Part shown: positions 46,719 through 55,976 of the stretch, in pieces
Position numbering within the stretch: position 1 is the stretch's first letter
Layout: each line of letters starts with the position of its first letter
Assembly: GCF_009821115.1 (NCBI RefSeq)
Contig: NZ_VYTY01000003.1
Span: 62,001-126,000 of the forward strand
Source: Nitrincola alkalisediminis
GTDB taxonomy: Bacteria; Pseudomonadota; Gammaproteobacteria; Pseudomonadales; Balneatricaceae
Reading direction: 5' to 3'
Length of the DNA stretch: 64,000 nt
Position numbers and translations under genes: made by a program
The notes under the pieces: model-generated
The model's input: only the letters and a program-made list of their open reading frames with translations
The model's database searches: none
Told to the model about the DNA's origin: nothing

Positions 46719-47738
46719 ATGACGTTTCGAGTTGCGATCAATGGTTACGGTCGTATAGGCCAAAGTCTGCTTAGAGCGGTGTATCAAAGAGGGCTGCAAT
46801 CAGATCTTAAGATTGTAGCGCTCAATGAGTTAGCCGATATTGAAACCTTGGCGTATCTAACACGTTACGATACGACGCATGGGCGCTTTCCCTTGTCGGT
46901 CTCTCATCAGCACGATCAGTTGTTGATCGGCCAGGATTCAATACAGGTGTTGGGAATCTCGTGCGCGAACGAATTGCCTTGGCAGTCACTGGACATTGAT
47001 TTGGTGATGGAGTGCTCGGGCAGTTTTTCGAGCCGTGAGGCTGCCGAGCAGCATTTACGCAGCGGTGCTAAGCGCTTGTTGTTTTCGCATCCAGCTGAAC
47101 CTGATATTGATGCAACGGTGGTGTATGGCTTTAATCATCACTTGATTAAACCTGAGCATCGTTTGTTATCCGCCGCATCTTGTACCACGAACTGCTTAAT
47201 CCCGGTGTTGGATGTGCTGGATAAAGCCTATGGTATCCTGAATGGTGTCACAACGACGATCCATTCTGCGATGAACGATCAGCCCGTGATTGATAGTTAC
47301 CATCATACCGATCTACGTTTGACGCGAAGTGCTTTGCATTCGATCATTCCAGTGGATACGGGATTAAGTAAAGGCATTGATCGATTATTGCCCCACCTTG
47401 CAGGTCGTTTCGAATGTTTGCATGTTCGGGTGCCGACCATTAACGTGTCTTTAATGGATCTTTCAGTCAATGTTGAGCGGTCGACAACGCCTGCAGAGGT
47501 GAACCGCTTGCTGAAAGACTATGCGGAGTCAACTGCACACTTCGGTTTGGTTGGCTACACAGAAGAGCCGCATGCCTCCGTTGATTTTAACGGTGATCAT
47601 CGCTCGACCATTGTCGATGGGACGCAGACCCGGGTGTCAGGTGGACGCTTACTTAAGCTGATGTGTTGGTTTGATAATGAATGGGCTTATGCTAATCGTA
47701 TGCTGGATGTAGCGCAGTATTGGTTAAATCAACGTTAA
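46719..47738 (+). CDS. epd: Erythrose-4-phosphate dehydrogenase (GAPDH-like)
   Basis: Epd oxidises erythrose-4-phosphate for pyridoxal phosphate synthesis. Rossmann motif INGYGRIGQSLLRA is at residues 7-20 and the catalytic cysteine in AASCTTNCLIPVLD near 155. The segment TTIHSAMNDQPVIDSYHH, with HSAMND rather than the HSYTGDQ of GAPDH, favours Epd, as does synteny epd-pgk-fba. Length is 339 aa. A true GAPDH role cannot be excluded from sequence alone. Confidence 0.9.
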   Translation: MTFRVAINGYGRIGQSLLRAVYQRGLQSDLKIVALNELADIETLAYLTRYDTTHGRFPLSVSHQHDQLLIGQDSIQVLGISCANELPWQSLDIDLVMECSGSFSSREAAEQHLRSGAKRLLFSHPAEPDIDATVVYGFNHHLIKPEHRLLSAASCTTNCLIPVLDVLDKAYGILNGVTTTIHSAMNDQPVIDSYHHTDLRLTRSALHSIIPVDTGLSKGIDRLLPHLAGRFECLHVRVPTINVSLMDLSVNVERSTTPAEVNRLLKDYAESTAHFGLVGYTEEPHASVDFNGDHRSTIVDGTQTRVSGGRLLKLMCWFDNEWAYANRMLDVAQYWLNQR

Positions 47739-47779
47739 CTTTTTAATTAAACTACTCAGACAAAACAGGACTACTCAGT

Positions 47780-48946
47780 ATGAGCGTGCTTAAGATGACA
47801 GATTTGGATCTATCCGGTAAACGGGTGTTGATCCGCGAAGATCTTAATGTTCCAGTTAAGGATGGCAAGGTTACCTCTGATGCCAGAATCCGCGCCTCTT
47901 TACCCACCATTGAGTTGGCATTGAAAGCCGGTGCTAAAGTCATGGTTATGTCTCACCTGGGACGTCCAACCGAAGGTGAGTTTGACGAAAAATATTCTTT
48001 AGCGCCCGTTGCTGAATACTTGTCTGGGGTGTTAAAGCGTCCAGTTCCCCTGATTCGTAATTGGATTAACACGCCATTTGAAGTGGCGGAAGGGGACTTG
48101 GTATTACTGGAAAACGTTCGCTTCAATGCGGGTGAAAAAAAGGATAATGACGCACTTGCTAAAGCCATGGCGGACTTATGTGACGTCTTTGTTATGGATG
48201 CCTTTGGTACGGCCCATCGTGCTCAGGCATCAACGCACGGTGTTGCTAAGTTTGCGCCGATTGCCTGTGCTGGACCTCTCTTAGCCAATGAGCTGGATGC
48301 GCTTGAAAAGGCGTTGGCGAATCCTGTGCGTCCGATGATGGCGATCGTCGGTGGGTCGAAGGTGTCCACAAAGCTTGAAGTACTGAACTCCTTATCCGAT
48401 CAGTGCGATCAGTTAATTGTAGGCGGTGGGATAGCGAATACCTTCTTAGCCGCAGCAGGTAAGCCTGTTGGAAAATCACTGTGCGAGCATGATTTGATTC
48501 CAGCCGCTCAAGCCTTGATGGCCAAAGTGAACATTCCGTTGCCTGTCGACGTGGTTGTGGCCAAAGAGTTTTCTGAGACGGCAGACGCTGTTATTAAGCT
48601 AGTGGACGAGGTCGCAGAAGATGAGATGATTTTGGATATAGGTCCTCAATCAGCTCAGAATCTCGCTGCGTTACTGAAATCGGCTGGGACGATTATTTGG
48701 AACGGCCCCGTTGGTGTGTTTGAGTTTGACCAGTTTGGTGAAGGCACAAAGACGGTTTCCTTAGCCATAGCGGAAAGCGATGCCTTCTCGATTGCGGGTG
48801 GGGGTGACACCTTGGCCGCCGTCGATAAATATGAAATTGCAGCACAAGTGTCTTATATTTCAACAGGCGGTGGTGCATTTCTTGAATTTGTAGAGGGTAA
48901 GGTATTGCCCGCTGTCGCCATGCTTGAGCAGCGTGCAGCAGAATAA
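47780..48946 (+). CDS. pgk: Phosphoglycerate kinase
   Basis: Pgk transfers phosphate between 1,3-bisphosphoglycerate and ADP. Family motifs are [17 protein letters not shown] near residue 12, MSHLGRPTE near 56, [15 protein letters not shown] near 110, [12 protein letters not shown] near 193, and [11 protein letters not shown] near 340. Length 388 aa is standard. It lies between epd and fba, with about 35-40 bp gaps, typical of one glycolytic/gluconeogenic operon. Confidence 0.98.
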   Translation: MSVLKMTDLDLSGKRVLIREDLNVPVKDGKVTSDARIRASLPTIELALKAGAKVMVMSHLGRPTEGEFDEKYSLAPVAEYLSGVLKRPVPLIRNWINTPFEVAEGDLVLLENVRFNAGEKKDNDALAKAMADLCDVFVMDAFGTAHRAQASTHGVAKFAPIACAGPLLANELDALEKALANPVRPMMAIVGGSKVSTKLEVLNSLSDQCDQLIVGGGIANTFLAAAGKPVGKSLCEHDLIPAAQALMAKVNIPLPVDVVVAKEFSETADAVIKLVDEVAEDEMILDIGPQSAQNLAALLKSAGTIIWNGPVGVFEFDQFGEGTKTVSLAIAESDAFSIAGGGDTLAAVDKYEIAAQVSYISTGGGAFLEFVEGKVLPAVAMLEQRAAE

Positions 48947-48980
48947 AATTATTTTAAATTTAGTCAGTTGAGGATTTCTG

Positions 48981-50045
48981 ATGGCTCTTATTTCTATGCG
49001 ACAGCTGCTGGATCATGCAGCAGAATACGGTTATGGCATACCTGCGTTTAACGTAAATAACCTAGAACAAATGCGTGCAATTATGGAAGCGGCCGCAAAA
49101 ACCAACTCACCTGTTATCGTGCAAGCATCTGCTGGGGCACGTAAGTATGCAGGTTCAAACTTCCTGCGTCATATGATTCTGGCTGCCATTGAAGAGTTTC
49201 CGCAAATTCCTGTGTGCATGCACCAAGATCATGGCACCAGTCCAGCGGTTTGCCAGCGTTCAATCGCGATGGGTTTTTCCTCTGTGATGATGGACGGCTC
49301 GTTAGGCCCAGATGGCAAAACACCGACAACCTATGAGTACAACGTTGACGTGACGCGTCGCACCGTTGAAATGGCGCACGCTTGCGGTGTTTCTGTTGAG
49401 GGGGAACTGGGCTGTTTAGGATCCCTTGAAACAGGGCAGGCTGGCGAAGAAGATGGCATTGGAGCCGAAGGCATCCTGTCTCACGATCAAATGCTGACAG
49501 ACCCAGAAGAGGCTGCGGACTTTGTTAAGAAAACCGGTGTTGACGCGTTGGCAATTGCTATTGGCACCAGCCATGGTGCGTACAAGTTTAGCCGTCCACC
49601 CACAGGCGATACCCTGGCCATTGAGCGAATCAAAGCGATTCATGCGCGTATTCCAGACACCCATCTCGTGATGCACGGTTCGTCCTCTGTACCACAAGAC
49701 TGGCTGGCGATCATCAACGAATTCGGTGGTGAAATTCCAGAAACCTATGGTGTGCCTGTAGAGGAAATCGTACAAGGGATTAAGCACGGTGTGCGCAAAG
49801 TGAATATTGATACCGACTTGCGTTTGGCTTCAACGGGCGCTGTGCGCCGCTTCCTAGCGCAGCATCCATCAGAATTTGATCCGCGTAAGTACCTAAAAGA
49901 AACAATGACGGCGATGAGAGATGTATGTATCGCACGTTATGAAGCCTTTGGTACGGCGGGTCATGCGAGCAAAATTACGCCGATTTCACTTGAAAATATG
50001 GCGGATCGTTATGAGGCTGGCTTGCTAGACGTGACGGTTCGTTAA
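48981..50045 (+). CDS. fba: Class II fructose-bisphosphate aldolase
   Basis: The zinc-dependent aldolase cleaves or forms fructose 1,6-bisphosphate. Zinc and catalytic residues are visible in [11 protein letters not shown] near residue 80, [12 protein letters not shown] near 140, GTSHGAYKF near 195 and [11 protein letters not shown] near 231. Length 354 aa and sequence fit the CbbA-like branch found in Pseudomonas. A strong terminator follows 15 bp after the stop. Confidence 0.97.
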   Translation: MALISMRQLLDHAAEYGYGIPAFNVNNLEQMRAIMEAAAKTNSPVIVQASAGARKYAGSNFLRHMILAAIEEFPQIPVCMHQDHGTSPAVCQRSIAMGFSSVMMDGSLGPDGKTPTTYEYNVDVTRRTVEMAHACGVSVEGELGCLGSLETGQAGEEDGIGAEGILSHDQMLTDPEEAADFVKKTGVDALAIAIGTSHGAYKFSRPPTGDTLAIERIKAIHARIPDTHLVMHGSSSVPQDWLAIINEFGGEIPETYGVPVEEIVQGIKHGVRKVNIDTDLRLASTGAVRRFLAQHPSEFDPRKYLKETMTAMRDVCIARYEAFGTAGHASKITPISLENMADRYEAGLLDVTVR

Positions 50046-50060
50046 GCATCTTACCGCTGA

Positions 50061-50088
50061 AGAGGGCTGTACTAGCCCTCTTTTTTTG
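50061..50088 (+). terminator. Rho-independent terminator after fba
   Basis: AGAGGGCT pairs with AGCCCTCT around the loop GTACT and is followed by a run of T. It closes the tkt-epd-pgk-fba run. Confidence 0.93.
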
Positions 50089-50254
50089 TTTTAAAATTTT
50101 TTACTTACACCCCTTTCCCTATAACTAATTTCTTAATTAACAAAGGTTAATTTATGCCTTGGTTATAAGAGATCTGCATTTTATGTTTGAAGTCTATTTT
50201 TAGTTTCAATCCTTAGATAGCGAACTAGGTTTTTAGACCATTATTAAAAAATAA

Positions 50255-50261
50255 TGCACCA
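50255..50261 (+). promoter_or_regulatory. Possible NtrC enhancer half-site
   Basis: TGCACCA is a perfect left half of the NtrC consensus TGCACCA-N5-TGGTGCA; the right half is not conserved (GCGCTTT). It lies about 140 bp upstream of the -24 element, within normal enhancer distance. The surrounding region 50089-50488 (about 400 bp) is AT-rich and has no gene. Confidence 0.35.
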
Positions 50262-50397
50262 AAACTGCGCTTTTTACTAAAATTCTGCTGTTCATCTTCC
50301 ATTTTTTGCGCTATTTTCTATCAAGGCTAAAGCCTTTAAATAAATAGAAGCGGCATGAACGCTCGAAGATTCCTCCTTCTGAAGTAGTTACACCTCT

Positions 50398-50415
50398 TTG
50401 GCATGCGGATTGCAT
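50398..50415 (+). promoter_or_regulatory. Sigma-54 (RpoN) promoter of the aap operon
   Basis: TTGGCATGCGGATTGCAT carries GG (50400-50401) and GC (50412-50413) separated by exactly 10 bp, and flanking bases agree with consensus TGGCACG-N4-TTGCA at all but one position. Transcription would start near 50424, giving a leader of about 65 nt before aapJ. Nitrogen control of an amino-acid importer fits established sigma-54 biology. Confidence 0.75.
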
Positions 50416-50488
50416 TATCTCTCGGGCGTTTATGCGTGACATCTTAATGTTGCGTAAAACAATAAATAATGTTCATGGGAGATTTTAC

Positions 50489-51502
50489 ATGAAGAAGATT
50501 GCAACACTTGTAGGCGCTACAGTCGCGATTATGGCAACTGCTGGAGCTCATGCGAACACATTGGAAACGGTTAAAAACAGAGGCGCAGTGCAGTGTGGTG
50601 TCAGTGATGGTCTTCCTGGCTTCTCGGCAACCGACAGTTCTGGTCGTTGGCAAGGCATCGATGCTGATGTATGCCGTGCAGTTGCGGCGGCTGTTTTTGG
50701 TGATGCCGAAAAAGTAAACTTTGTATCACTCACAGCAACCGAGCGCTTTACCGCACTGCAATCAGGCGAGATCGATATTTTATCCCGTAACACAACTTGG
50801 ACACTGACACGTGATGCGTCACTGGGTCTGAATTTTACCGGTGTGAATTACTACGATGGTCAAGGCTTCCTGGTTAGCAAAGATTTAGGCGTAGACACCG
50901 CCAAAGAATTGGATGGAGCGTCTGTTTGTATCCAATCCGGTACGACAACCGAGCTTAACCTGGCGGATTACTTCCGTGTGAACGGCATGAGCTACGAGCC
51001 TGTTCTTTACGATACATCTGATCAAACCGTTGGTGGTTTTGAAGCGGGTCGTTGTGATGTATTAACCTCTGACCAATCTCAACTTTACGCGTTAAGAATC
51101 CAACTTTCTGATCCAGATTCAGCCGTTGTTCTGCCAGAAGTTATTTCTAAAGAGCCTTTAGGTCCTGTTGTTCGTCAAGGCGATGATGCTTGGTTCAACG
51201 TTGTGAAATGGTCTCTTTACGCCATGATCAATGCTGAAGAAATGGGTATTACAACAGCCAATGCAGAGGAAATGAAGTCCTCTAATGACCCTGGAATCCA
51301 GCGTTTCTTGGGTGTAAGTGGCAATATGGGTGAATTGTTGGGCGTCAGCAATGACTGGGCATTCAACATTTCTAAACAAGTGGGTAACTATGGTGAAGTG
51401 TTTGAGCGTACCGTTGGTACTGGCTCACCGCTGAACATTTCTCGTGGTTTGAACGCGCTGTGGTCCGATGGTGGTCTGCAATACGCGCCTCCTGTCCGTT
51501 AA
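50489..51502 (+). CDS. aapJ: General L-amino acid ABC transporter, periplasmic binding protein
   Basis: AapJ captures a broad range of L-amino acids in the periplasm. The start at 50489 (after GGGAGA) gives a clean signal peptide MKKIATLVGATVAIMATAG cut after AHA; the longer frame to 50432 is rejected. The mature protein starts NTLETVKNRGAVQCGVSDGL and has the family SBP-3 pattern (GIDADVCRAVAAAVFGD, ATERFTALQSGEIDILSRNT). Length 337 aa fits AapJ. It heads aapJQMP. Confidence 0.95.
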   Translation: MKKIATLVGATVAIMATAGAHANTLETVKNRGAVQCGVSDGLPGFSATDSSGRWQGIDADVCRAVAAAVFGDAEKVNFVSLTATERFTALQSGEIDILSRNTTWTLTRDASLGLNFTGVNYYDGQGFLVSKDLGVDTAKELDGASVCIQSGTTTELNLADYFRVNGMSYEPVLYDTSDQTVGGFEAGRCDVLTSDQSQLYALRIQLSDPDSAVVLPEVISKEPLGPVVRQGDDAWFNVVKWSLYAMINAEEMGITTANAEEMKSSNDPGIQRFLGVSGNMGELLGVSNDWAFNISKQVGNYGEVFERTVGTGSPLNISRGLNALWSDGGLQYAPPVR

Positions 51503-51606
51503 TCGGTTATTAGCCTAATGATCAGCCGAGCAAGGAGATCCCTTGCTTGTGCTGGTCGCTTCGATTTTGCTGGGCTTTCCTAGCCGTTTATGGGGCTGAT
51601 TACATC

Positions 51607-52785
51607 ATGAATCCAAATAACCGTAATGGGCTTTCTCGTCTGTTTTACAATCCAACGGCGAGAAGTCTTTTCTTTCAAGCGTTAATTCTGGGCCTATTGC
51701 TTTATTTTGTTATGACGATTGTAGGTAACGTCATGACAAACTTAAATCAACGAGGCATATCCACAGGGTTTGGTTTTTTAAGTCAACCCGCTGGGTTTGG
51801 TATTTCACAAACACTTATTGAATATAACGAAACCTTTACGTTTGGTCGTACTTTCTTTGTCGGCTTATTAAACACCTTGCTTGTCTCTTTCTTGGGGGTT
51901 ATTGCTGCAACCTTTTTGGGAGTGGTGGTTGGTATCAGCCGGATATCACCGAACTGGCTGCTGCGAAAAATCTCCATGGTCTACGTGGAAATTCTACGAA
52001 ATATACCGCTGTTGTTACAGATCTTCTTTTGGTATTACGTGGTGCTACAAACTCTACCAAGGCCACGAGATAGCTTATCGTTTGGGGAAAGCATTTTTAT
52101 CAATATACGGGGTGTGTTCGTACCCAAACCGGTTCCTGATGCTGGGTTTTCCTTTTATATCGCGCTGTTAGTGGCCGCTGTGGTGGCGGTAGTCGCCCTC
52201 ACTATTTGGGCAAAACGTAGAATGCGCGATACGGGTCAGCAGTTCCCTGTGTTTTGGACATCCATTGCCATATTGTTTGGTACGGCTGTGATTGGCTTTT
52301 TTATCACTGGACGTCCAATTATGTTGGATTACCCTGAGTTAAGAGGGCTTAACTTCCGAGGTGGGATCACAATCCTTCCTGAGCTGATTGCTTTGTGGTT
52401 TGCGTTAACCATCTATACCAGTACCTATATCGGTGAGATCGTTCGTTCAGGCATTGAGTCCGTCTCTCATGGACAAACAGAAGCCTGTCGAGCGCTAGGT
52501 CTTAACGAAGGGCATAGAATGAAATTAGTCATTCTGCCGCAAGCTATGCGCGTCATGATTCCTCCAATGACGAGCCAATACTTGAACCTAACAAAGAACT
52601 CATCTTTGGCAACCGCGATAGGGTATCCCGATTTGGTGTCTGTATTTGCAGGAACAACACTCAATCAGACAGGGCAAGCCATCGAAATCATCAGTATGAC
52701 AATGTTGGTGTATTTAACCATCAGTCTGCTGGTATCAGCCTTTATGAACTGGTTTAACCGTCGTGTGGCGTTGGTGGAGCGATAG
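51607..52785 (+). CDS. aapQ: General L-amino acid ABC transporter, permease AapQ
   Basis: An inner-membrane subunit of 392 aa with about eight spans. The N-terminal extension (residues 1-90) and large central insert distinguish AapQ from short His/Gln permeases. The HisM-type conserved stretch EILRNIPLLLQIFFWYY lies near residue 130 and the EAA coupling loop SHGQTEACRALGLNEGHRM near 287-305. ATG 51607 is chosen; the frame extends to 51547 without conservation. AapM follows by 2 bp. Confidence 0.94.
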   Translation: MNPNNRNGLSRLFYNPTARSLFFQALILGLLLYFVMTIVGNVMTNLNQRGISTGFGFLSQPAGFGISQTLIEYNETFTFGRTFFVGLLNTLLVSFLGVIAATFLGVVVGISRISPNWLLRKISMVYVEILRNIPLLLQIFFWYYVVLQTLPRPRDSLSFGESIFINIRGVFVPKPVPDAGFSFYIALLVAAVVAVVALTIWAKRRMRDTGQQFPVFWTSIAILFGTAVIGFFITGRPIMLDYPELRGLNFRGGITILPELIALWFALTIYTSTYIGEIVRSGIESVSHGQTEACRALGLNEGHRMKLVILPQAMRVMIPPMTSQYLNLTKNSSLATAIGYPDLVSVFAGTTLNQTGQAIEIISMTMLVYLTISLLVSAFMNWFNRRVALVER

Positions 52786-52787
52786 AT

Positions 52788-53882
52788 ATGTCTGAATTTG
52801 TACCCAAACCTGCCCGTCCTGCACCCATAACCGAAATTGGTGCGATTGGCTGGGCAAGAAAAAATCTATTCTCAAGTATCCCAAATACCGTGATCACCTT
52901 GCTGACCGCTTATGTGCTCTGGTCTGTTTTGGTGCCATTTTTGGGTTGGGCGTTTGTGAATGCTGATTGGGTTGGCTCGTCCAGAGCCGATTGTACCAGT
53001 GGTGGAGCCTGCTGGGTTTTCATCAGTGTACGTTTTAACCTGTTTATGTACGGCTTCTATCCGGAGGATAGCTATTGGCGGCCCAATTTGGCGTTCATTC
53101 TATTGATTGGATTCTTGATTTGGCTCTCAATCCCGCGCATTCCGTTCAAGAAGCTAGGGGCCATTTTGGCATTGACCGTGTATCCGGTATTGGCTTACGT
53201 GCTTCTATATGGCGGCTTCGGTCTTGAAGTCATCCCGACGCATCGTTGGGGCGGGTTGATGTTGACGCTTGTGCTGGCCTTGATTGGTATAGTGGTCGCT
53301 ATTCCTATTGGTGTGGTGCTGGCGTTAGGACGCCGAAGCGAAATGCCTGTGATACGCATGGTCTGTGTCATCTTTATTGAGTTCTGGCGCGGTGTCCCGC
53401 TAATCACGATCCTTTTCATGGCCTCCGTTATGTTGCCCTTGTTTTTTGTCGGCGGAACAGATGCTGATAAATTGATGAGAGCCTTGATCGGTATTGTCAT
53501 GTTCCAGTCGGCTTATATGGCCGAAGTGGTGAGGGGTGGCTTACAGGCGCTTAGCAAAGGGCAATTTGAAGGTGCCGATGCGTTGGGGTTGAGTTACTGG
53601 CAAAAAATGTTTTTGGTTGTACTGCCTCAGGCAATGAAGATCATGATTCCAGGAATCGTGAACACCTTGATTTCCTTGTTTAAAGATACCAGCTTGATCG
53701 TGATTATTGGTCTGTTGGATATCTTGGGGATGGTGCGTCAAGCCTTGGCAGACCCTGCTTGGCTAGGCTATCCCGCCGAGGGGTATTTATTTGTGGCCTT
53801 TATGTTCTGGATCTTCTGTTTCAGTATGTCACGCTACAGTATTTATTTAGAAAACAAACTTAATACCGGCCATAAGCGCTAA
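52788..53882 (+). CDS. aapM: General L-amino acid ABC transporter, permease AapM
   Basis: The second permease, 364 aa, with several spans and a periplasmic loop containing paired cysteines (DCTSGGACW near residue 65). The core has IFIEFWRGVPLITILFM near residue 195 and the EAA loop LSKGQFEGADALGLSYWQK near 253-271. It forms the heterodimeric channel with AapQ. The ATP-binding gene follows after 15 bp. Confidence 0.94.
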   Translation: MSEFVPKPARPAPITEIGAIGWARKNLFSSIPNTVITLLTAYVLWSVLVPFLGWAFVNADWVGSSRADCTSGGACWVFISVRFNLFMYGFYPEDSYWRPNLAFILLIGFLIWLSIPRIPFKKLGAILALTVYPVLAYVLLYGGFGLEVIPTHRWGGLMLTLVLALIGIVVAIPIGVVLALGRRSEMPVIRMVCVIFIEFWRGVPLITILFMASVMLPLFFVGGTDADKLMRALIGIVMFQSAYMAEVVRGGLQALSKGQFEGADALGLSYWQKMFLVVLPQAMKIMIPGIVNTLISLFKDTSLIVIIGLLDILGMVRQALADPAWLGYPAEGYLFVAFMFWIFCFSMSRYSIYLENKLNTGHKR

Positions 53883-53897
53883 CAGGGGTTTTGGTTT

Positions 53898-54647
53898 ATG
53901 ACACAAGAAACTGGCAACATCATTACTCTGAAAAACGTCAACAAGTGGTACGGTGAGTTCCATGTGCTTAAAGACATCAATTTGGATGTCAAAATGGGCG
54001 AAAAAATCGTTATCTGCGGTCCGTCTGGATCGGGAAAGTCGACGATGATTCGTTGCATTAACCATCTTGAAGAACACCAAGAAGGGGACATCATTGTTGA
54101 TGGCGTTATTTTAAACAATGACTTGAAGAACATCGGACAAATTCGTAAAGAAGTGGGGATGGTGTTTCAGCACTTTAATTTATTCCCACATCTGACCGTG
54201 TTGCAAAACTGTACGTTGGCTCCAATCTGGGTGAAAAAAATGCCACAGAAAGAAGCCGAAAAAATTGCAATGAAATTTCTTGAGCGTGTGAAGATTCCGG
54301 ATCAGGCCAATAAGTTTCCAGGGCAGTTATCGGGTGGACAGCAGCAACGTGTGGCCATCGCACGTAGTTTGTGTATGAACCCACGTGTCATGCTCTTTGA
54401 TGAGCCAACCTCGGCGTTGGATCCTGAAATGATCAAAGAAGTACTGGACGTTATGGTTGAGTTGGCGGGTGAAGGGATGACGATGCTTTGCGTGACGCAT
54501 GAAATGGGCTTTGCCAAGAAAGTGGCAGACCGCGTCATCTTTATGGATGCCGGTCAAATTATTGAAGAGAACGACCCTGAATCTTTCTTTAATAATCCAC
54601 AGTCTGAGCGTACTAAACTCTTCTTAAGTCAGGTATTAGGGCACTAA
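53898..54647 (+). CDS. aapP: General L-amino acid ABC transporter, ATP-binding protein
   Basis: The 249-aa ATPase of the importer. Walker [10 protein letters not shown] lies near residues 42-50, the Q-loop in [14 protein letters not shown], the signature LSGGQQQR near 142-149, Walker [13 protein letters not shown] near 163-174 and H-loop TLCVTHE-like LCVTHEMGF near 197. It is the last gene of the operon, with a terminator 19 bp downstream. Confidence 0.96.
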   Translation: MTQETGNIITLKNVNKWYGEFHVLKDINLDVKMGEKIVICGPSGSGKSTMIRCINHLEEHQEGDIIVDGVILNNDLKNIGQIRKEVGMVFQHFNLFPHLTVLQNCTLAPIWVKKMPQKEAEKIAMKFLERVKIPDQANKFPGQLSGGQQQRVAIARSLCMNPRVMLFDEPTSALDPEMIKEVLDVMVELAGEGMTMLCVTHEMGFAKKVADRVIFMDAGQIIEENDPESFFNNPQSERTKLFLSQVLGH

Positions 54648-54665
54648 TTCACCGAGACTGACAAC

Positions 54666-54704
54666 AAGGCCGCATCCTGATTGACAGGGCTGCGGCCTTT
54701 TTTA
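54666..54704 (+). terminator. Rho-independent terminator of aapJQMP
   Basis: AAGGCCGCA and TGCGGCCTT form a 9-bp GC-rich stem around a 16-nt loop, followed by TTTTTATTTTT. Confidence 0.9.
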
Positions 54705-54902
54705 TTTTTGTAAAAGAGCGTTGAATAGACGTAATAGTGACGCACTTCTATGGTATTTTGATGTCATTAATCAGGGTGACAAAGATAAGGCCGTGAAAAG
54801 TGGCTGAGATCGGTGGCGAATCCAGAGCTCGAACTCTATGATCGGGTTCATGTCTATTTTCGTAGGTATTTGTGTGTTTTTAATAGTATGAATAGGTACT
54901 CA

Positions 54903-55976
54903 ATGCATCCTCCTTGGCACTATCGATGGTGCATGCTAACACTGATCTTAATGTTTGCTCTAATTGGGTGTGAGGCTCAAACGGCAGCCAATCCTGCCTC
55001 TGTGCCAACGCCTCGTCCTCACCTAGTCGAGTTGTTTGAAGTGACTCCTGTAATGGTGGGCGCGGATCGTGTACGTACAGGAAATTTAAGAGCGAAGCAG
55101 ACGTTCGATTTATTCACGCGTGAAGAAGGACAGCTTCTGCATTTGCCCTATCATCCGGGTGATCGCGTAGAGGCCGGAGCGTTGCTAGCCGAGCTTGATG
55201 ATACGCAGCTGAGTGCCCAGCGTCGTCGAGTGATGGCAGAACTCAGTCGTGCCGACAGTGATTTGCAACGCGCTCGCTCCTTGGCAGGACGAAATTTGAT
55301 CTCGGCAGAAGAGTTGCAACGACGTGAAACAGATTTAGCGGTTTTGCGAGCTGAACGTGAGTTGTTGGATGTTCGTATGGCTTTTGCAAAAATGACAGCG
55401 CCGTTTGCTGGCGTTGTGACGCAGCGTTTGGTGGAGCCTGGTGCATTTGTTGCTAAAAATACACACCTGATGAGCCTGTCAGATCCCTCAGTCTTACGAG
55501 TGGATCTGAGAGTGTCGGAGCAGGAATTGGTGTTGTTATCGGTCGGTGATGCAGTTGAGTTACAGTTGGATACGGCAGGCTCATCGCGCTTTCCAGCGTA
55601 CATTAGCCGCATCTATCCCGATATTGATCCGATAACACGTCGTGGCCAGTTAGAGATTACGGCATCCGGTTTACCGTCATCGGCTCGATCCGGCCAGTTG
55701 GTTCGAGTACGCTTGACCAGTGCCATCGCTGAGCGTTTGATGGTTCCCTTCTCAGCCATTCGAGTGGAGGGTGAGAACTATGTCTATGTGGTGAACCCAA
55801 ATAATGAGGTCGAAAAACGGTCCATTCAACTAGGACAGCGTATTGCTGATCAAGTGGAAGTCATTGCGGGCCTGTCCAATGGCGAGTCCATTGTCATTCG
55901 TGGTTTTATGGGGCTCACTGATGGTCGTCGGGTCACGCCTGTGACACCTTTAGCCTTGCGAAATGGAGCGGGCTGA
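54903..55976 (+). CDS. RND efflux periplasmic adaptor (membrane fusion) lipoprotein
   Basis: The adaptor links an RND pump to an outer-membrane channel. The 357-aa form starts with an AGG site before ATG 54903 and has a lipoprotein signal, MLTLILMFALIGC, with the lipidated Cys near residue 22. Upstream starts at 54888 or 54813 are possible. The lipoyl halves (HLPYHPGDRVEAGALLAELDD and MTAPFAGVVTQRLVEPG) flank an alpha-hairpin (about residues 85-130), followed by beta-barrel and membrane-proximal domains (SGQLVRVRL, GLSNGESIVIRG). Its stop overlaps the pump start (TGATG). Confidence 0.9.
   Translation: MHPPWHYRWCMLTLILMFALIGCEAQTAANPASVPTPRPHLVELFEVTPVMVGADRVRTGNLRAKQTFDLFTREEGQLLHLPYHPGDRVEAGALLAELDDTQLSAQRRRVMAELSRADSDLQRARSLAGRNLISAEELQRRETDLAVLRAERELLDVRMAFAKMTAPFAGVVTQRLVEPGAFVAKNTHLMSLSDPSVLRVDLRVSEQELVLLSVGDAVELQLDTAGSSRFPAYISRIYPDIDPITRRGQLEITASGLPSSARSGQLVRVRLTSAIAERLMVPFSAIRVEGENYVYVVNPNNEVEKRSIQLGQRIADQVEVIAGLSNGESIVIRGFMGLTDGRRVTPVTPLALRNGAG

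Noticed and set aside
50255-50275. Complete NtrC dyad upstream of aapJ
   Set aside because: Only the left half TGCACCA is conserved; the right half does not match.
55151-55612. Long leftward open frame opposite the RND adaptor
   Set aside because: Ser/Arg-rich shadow of the adaptor coding frame with no recognisable motif; same for 58558-58986 opposite the RND permease.
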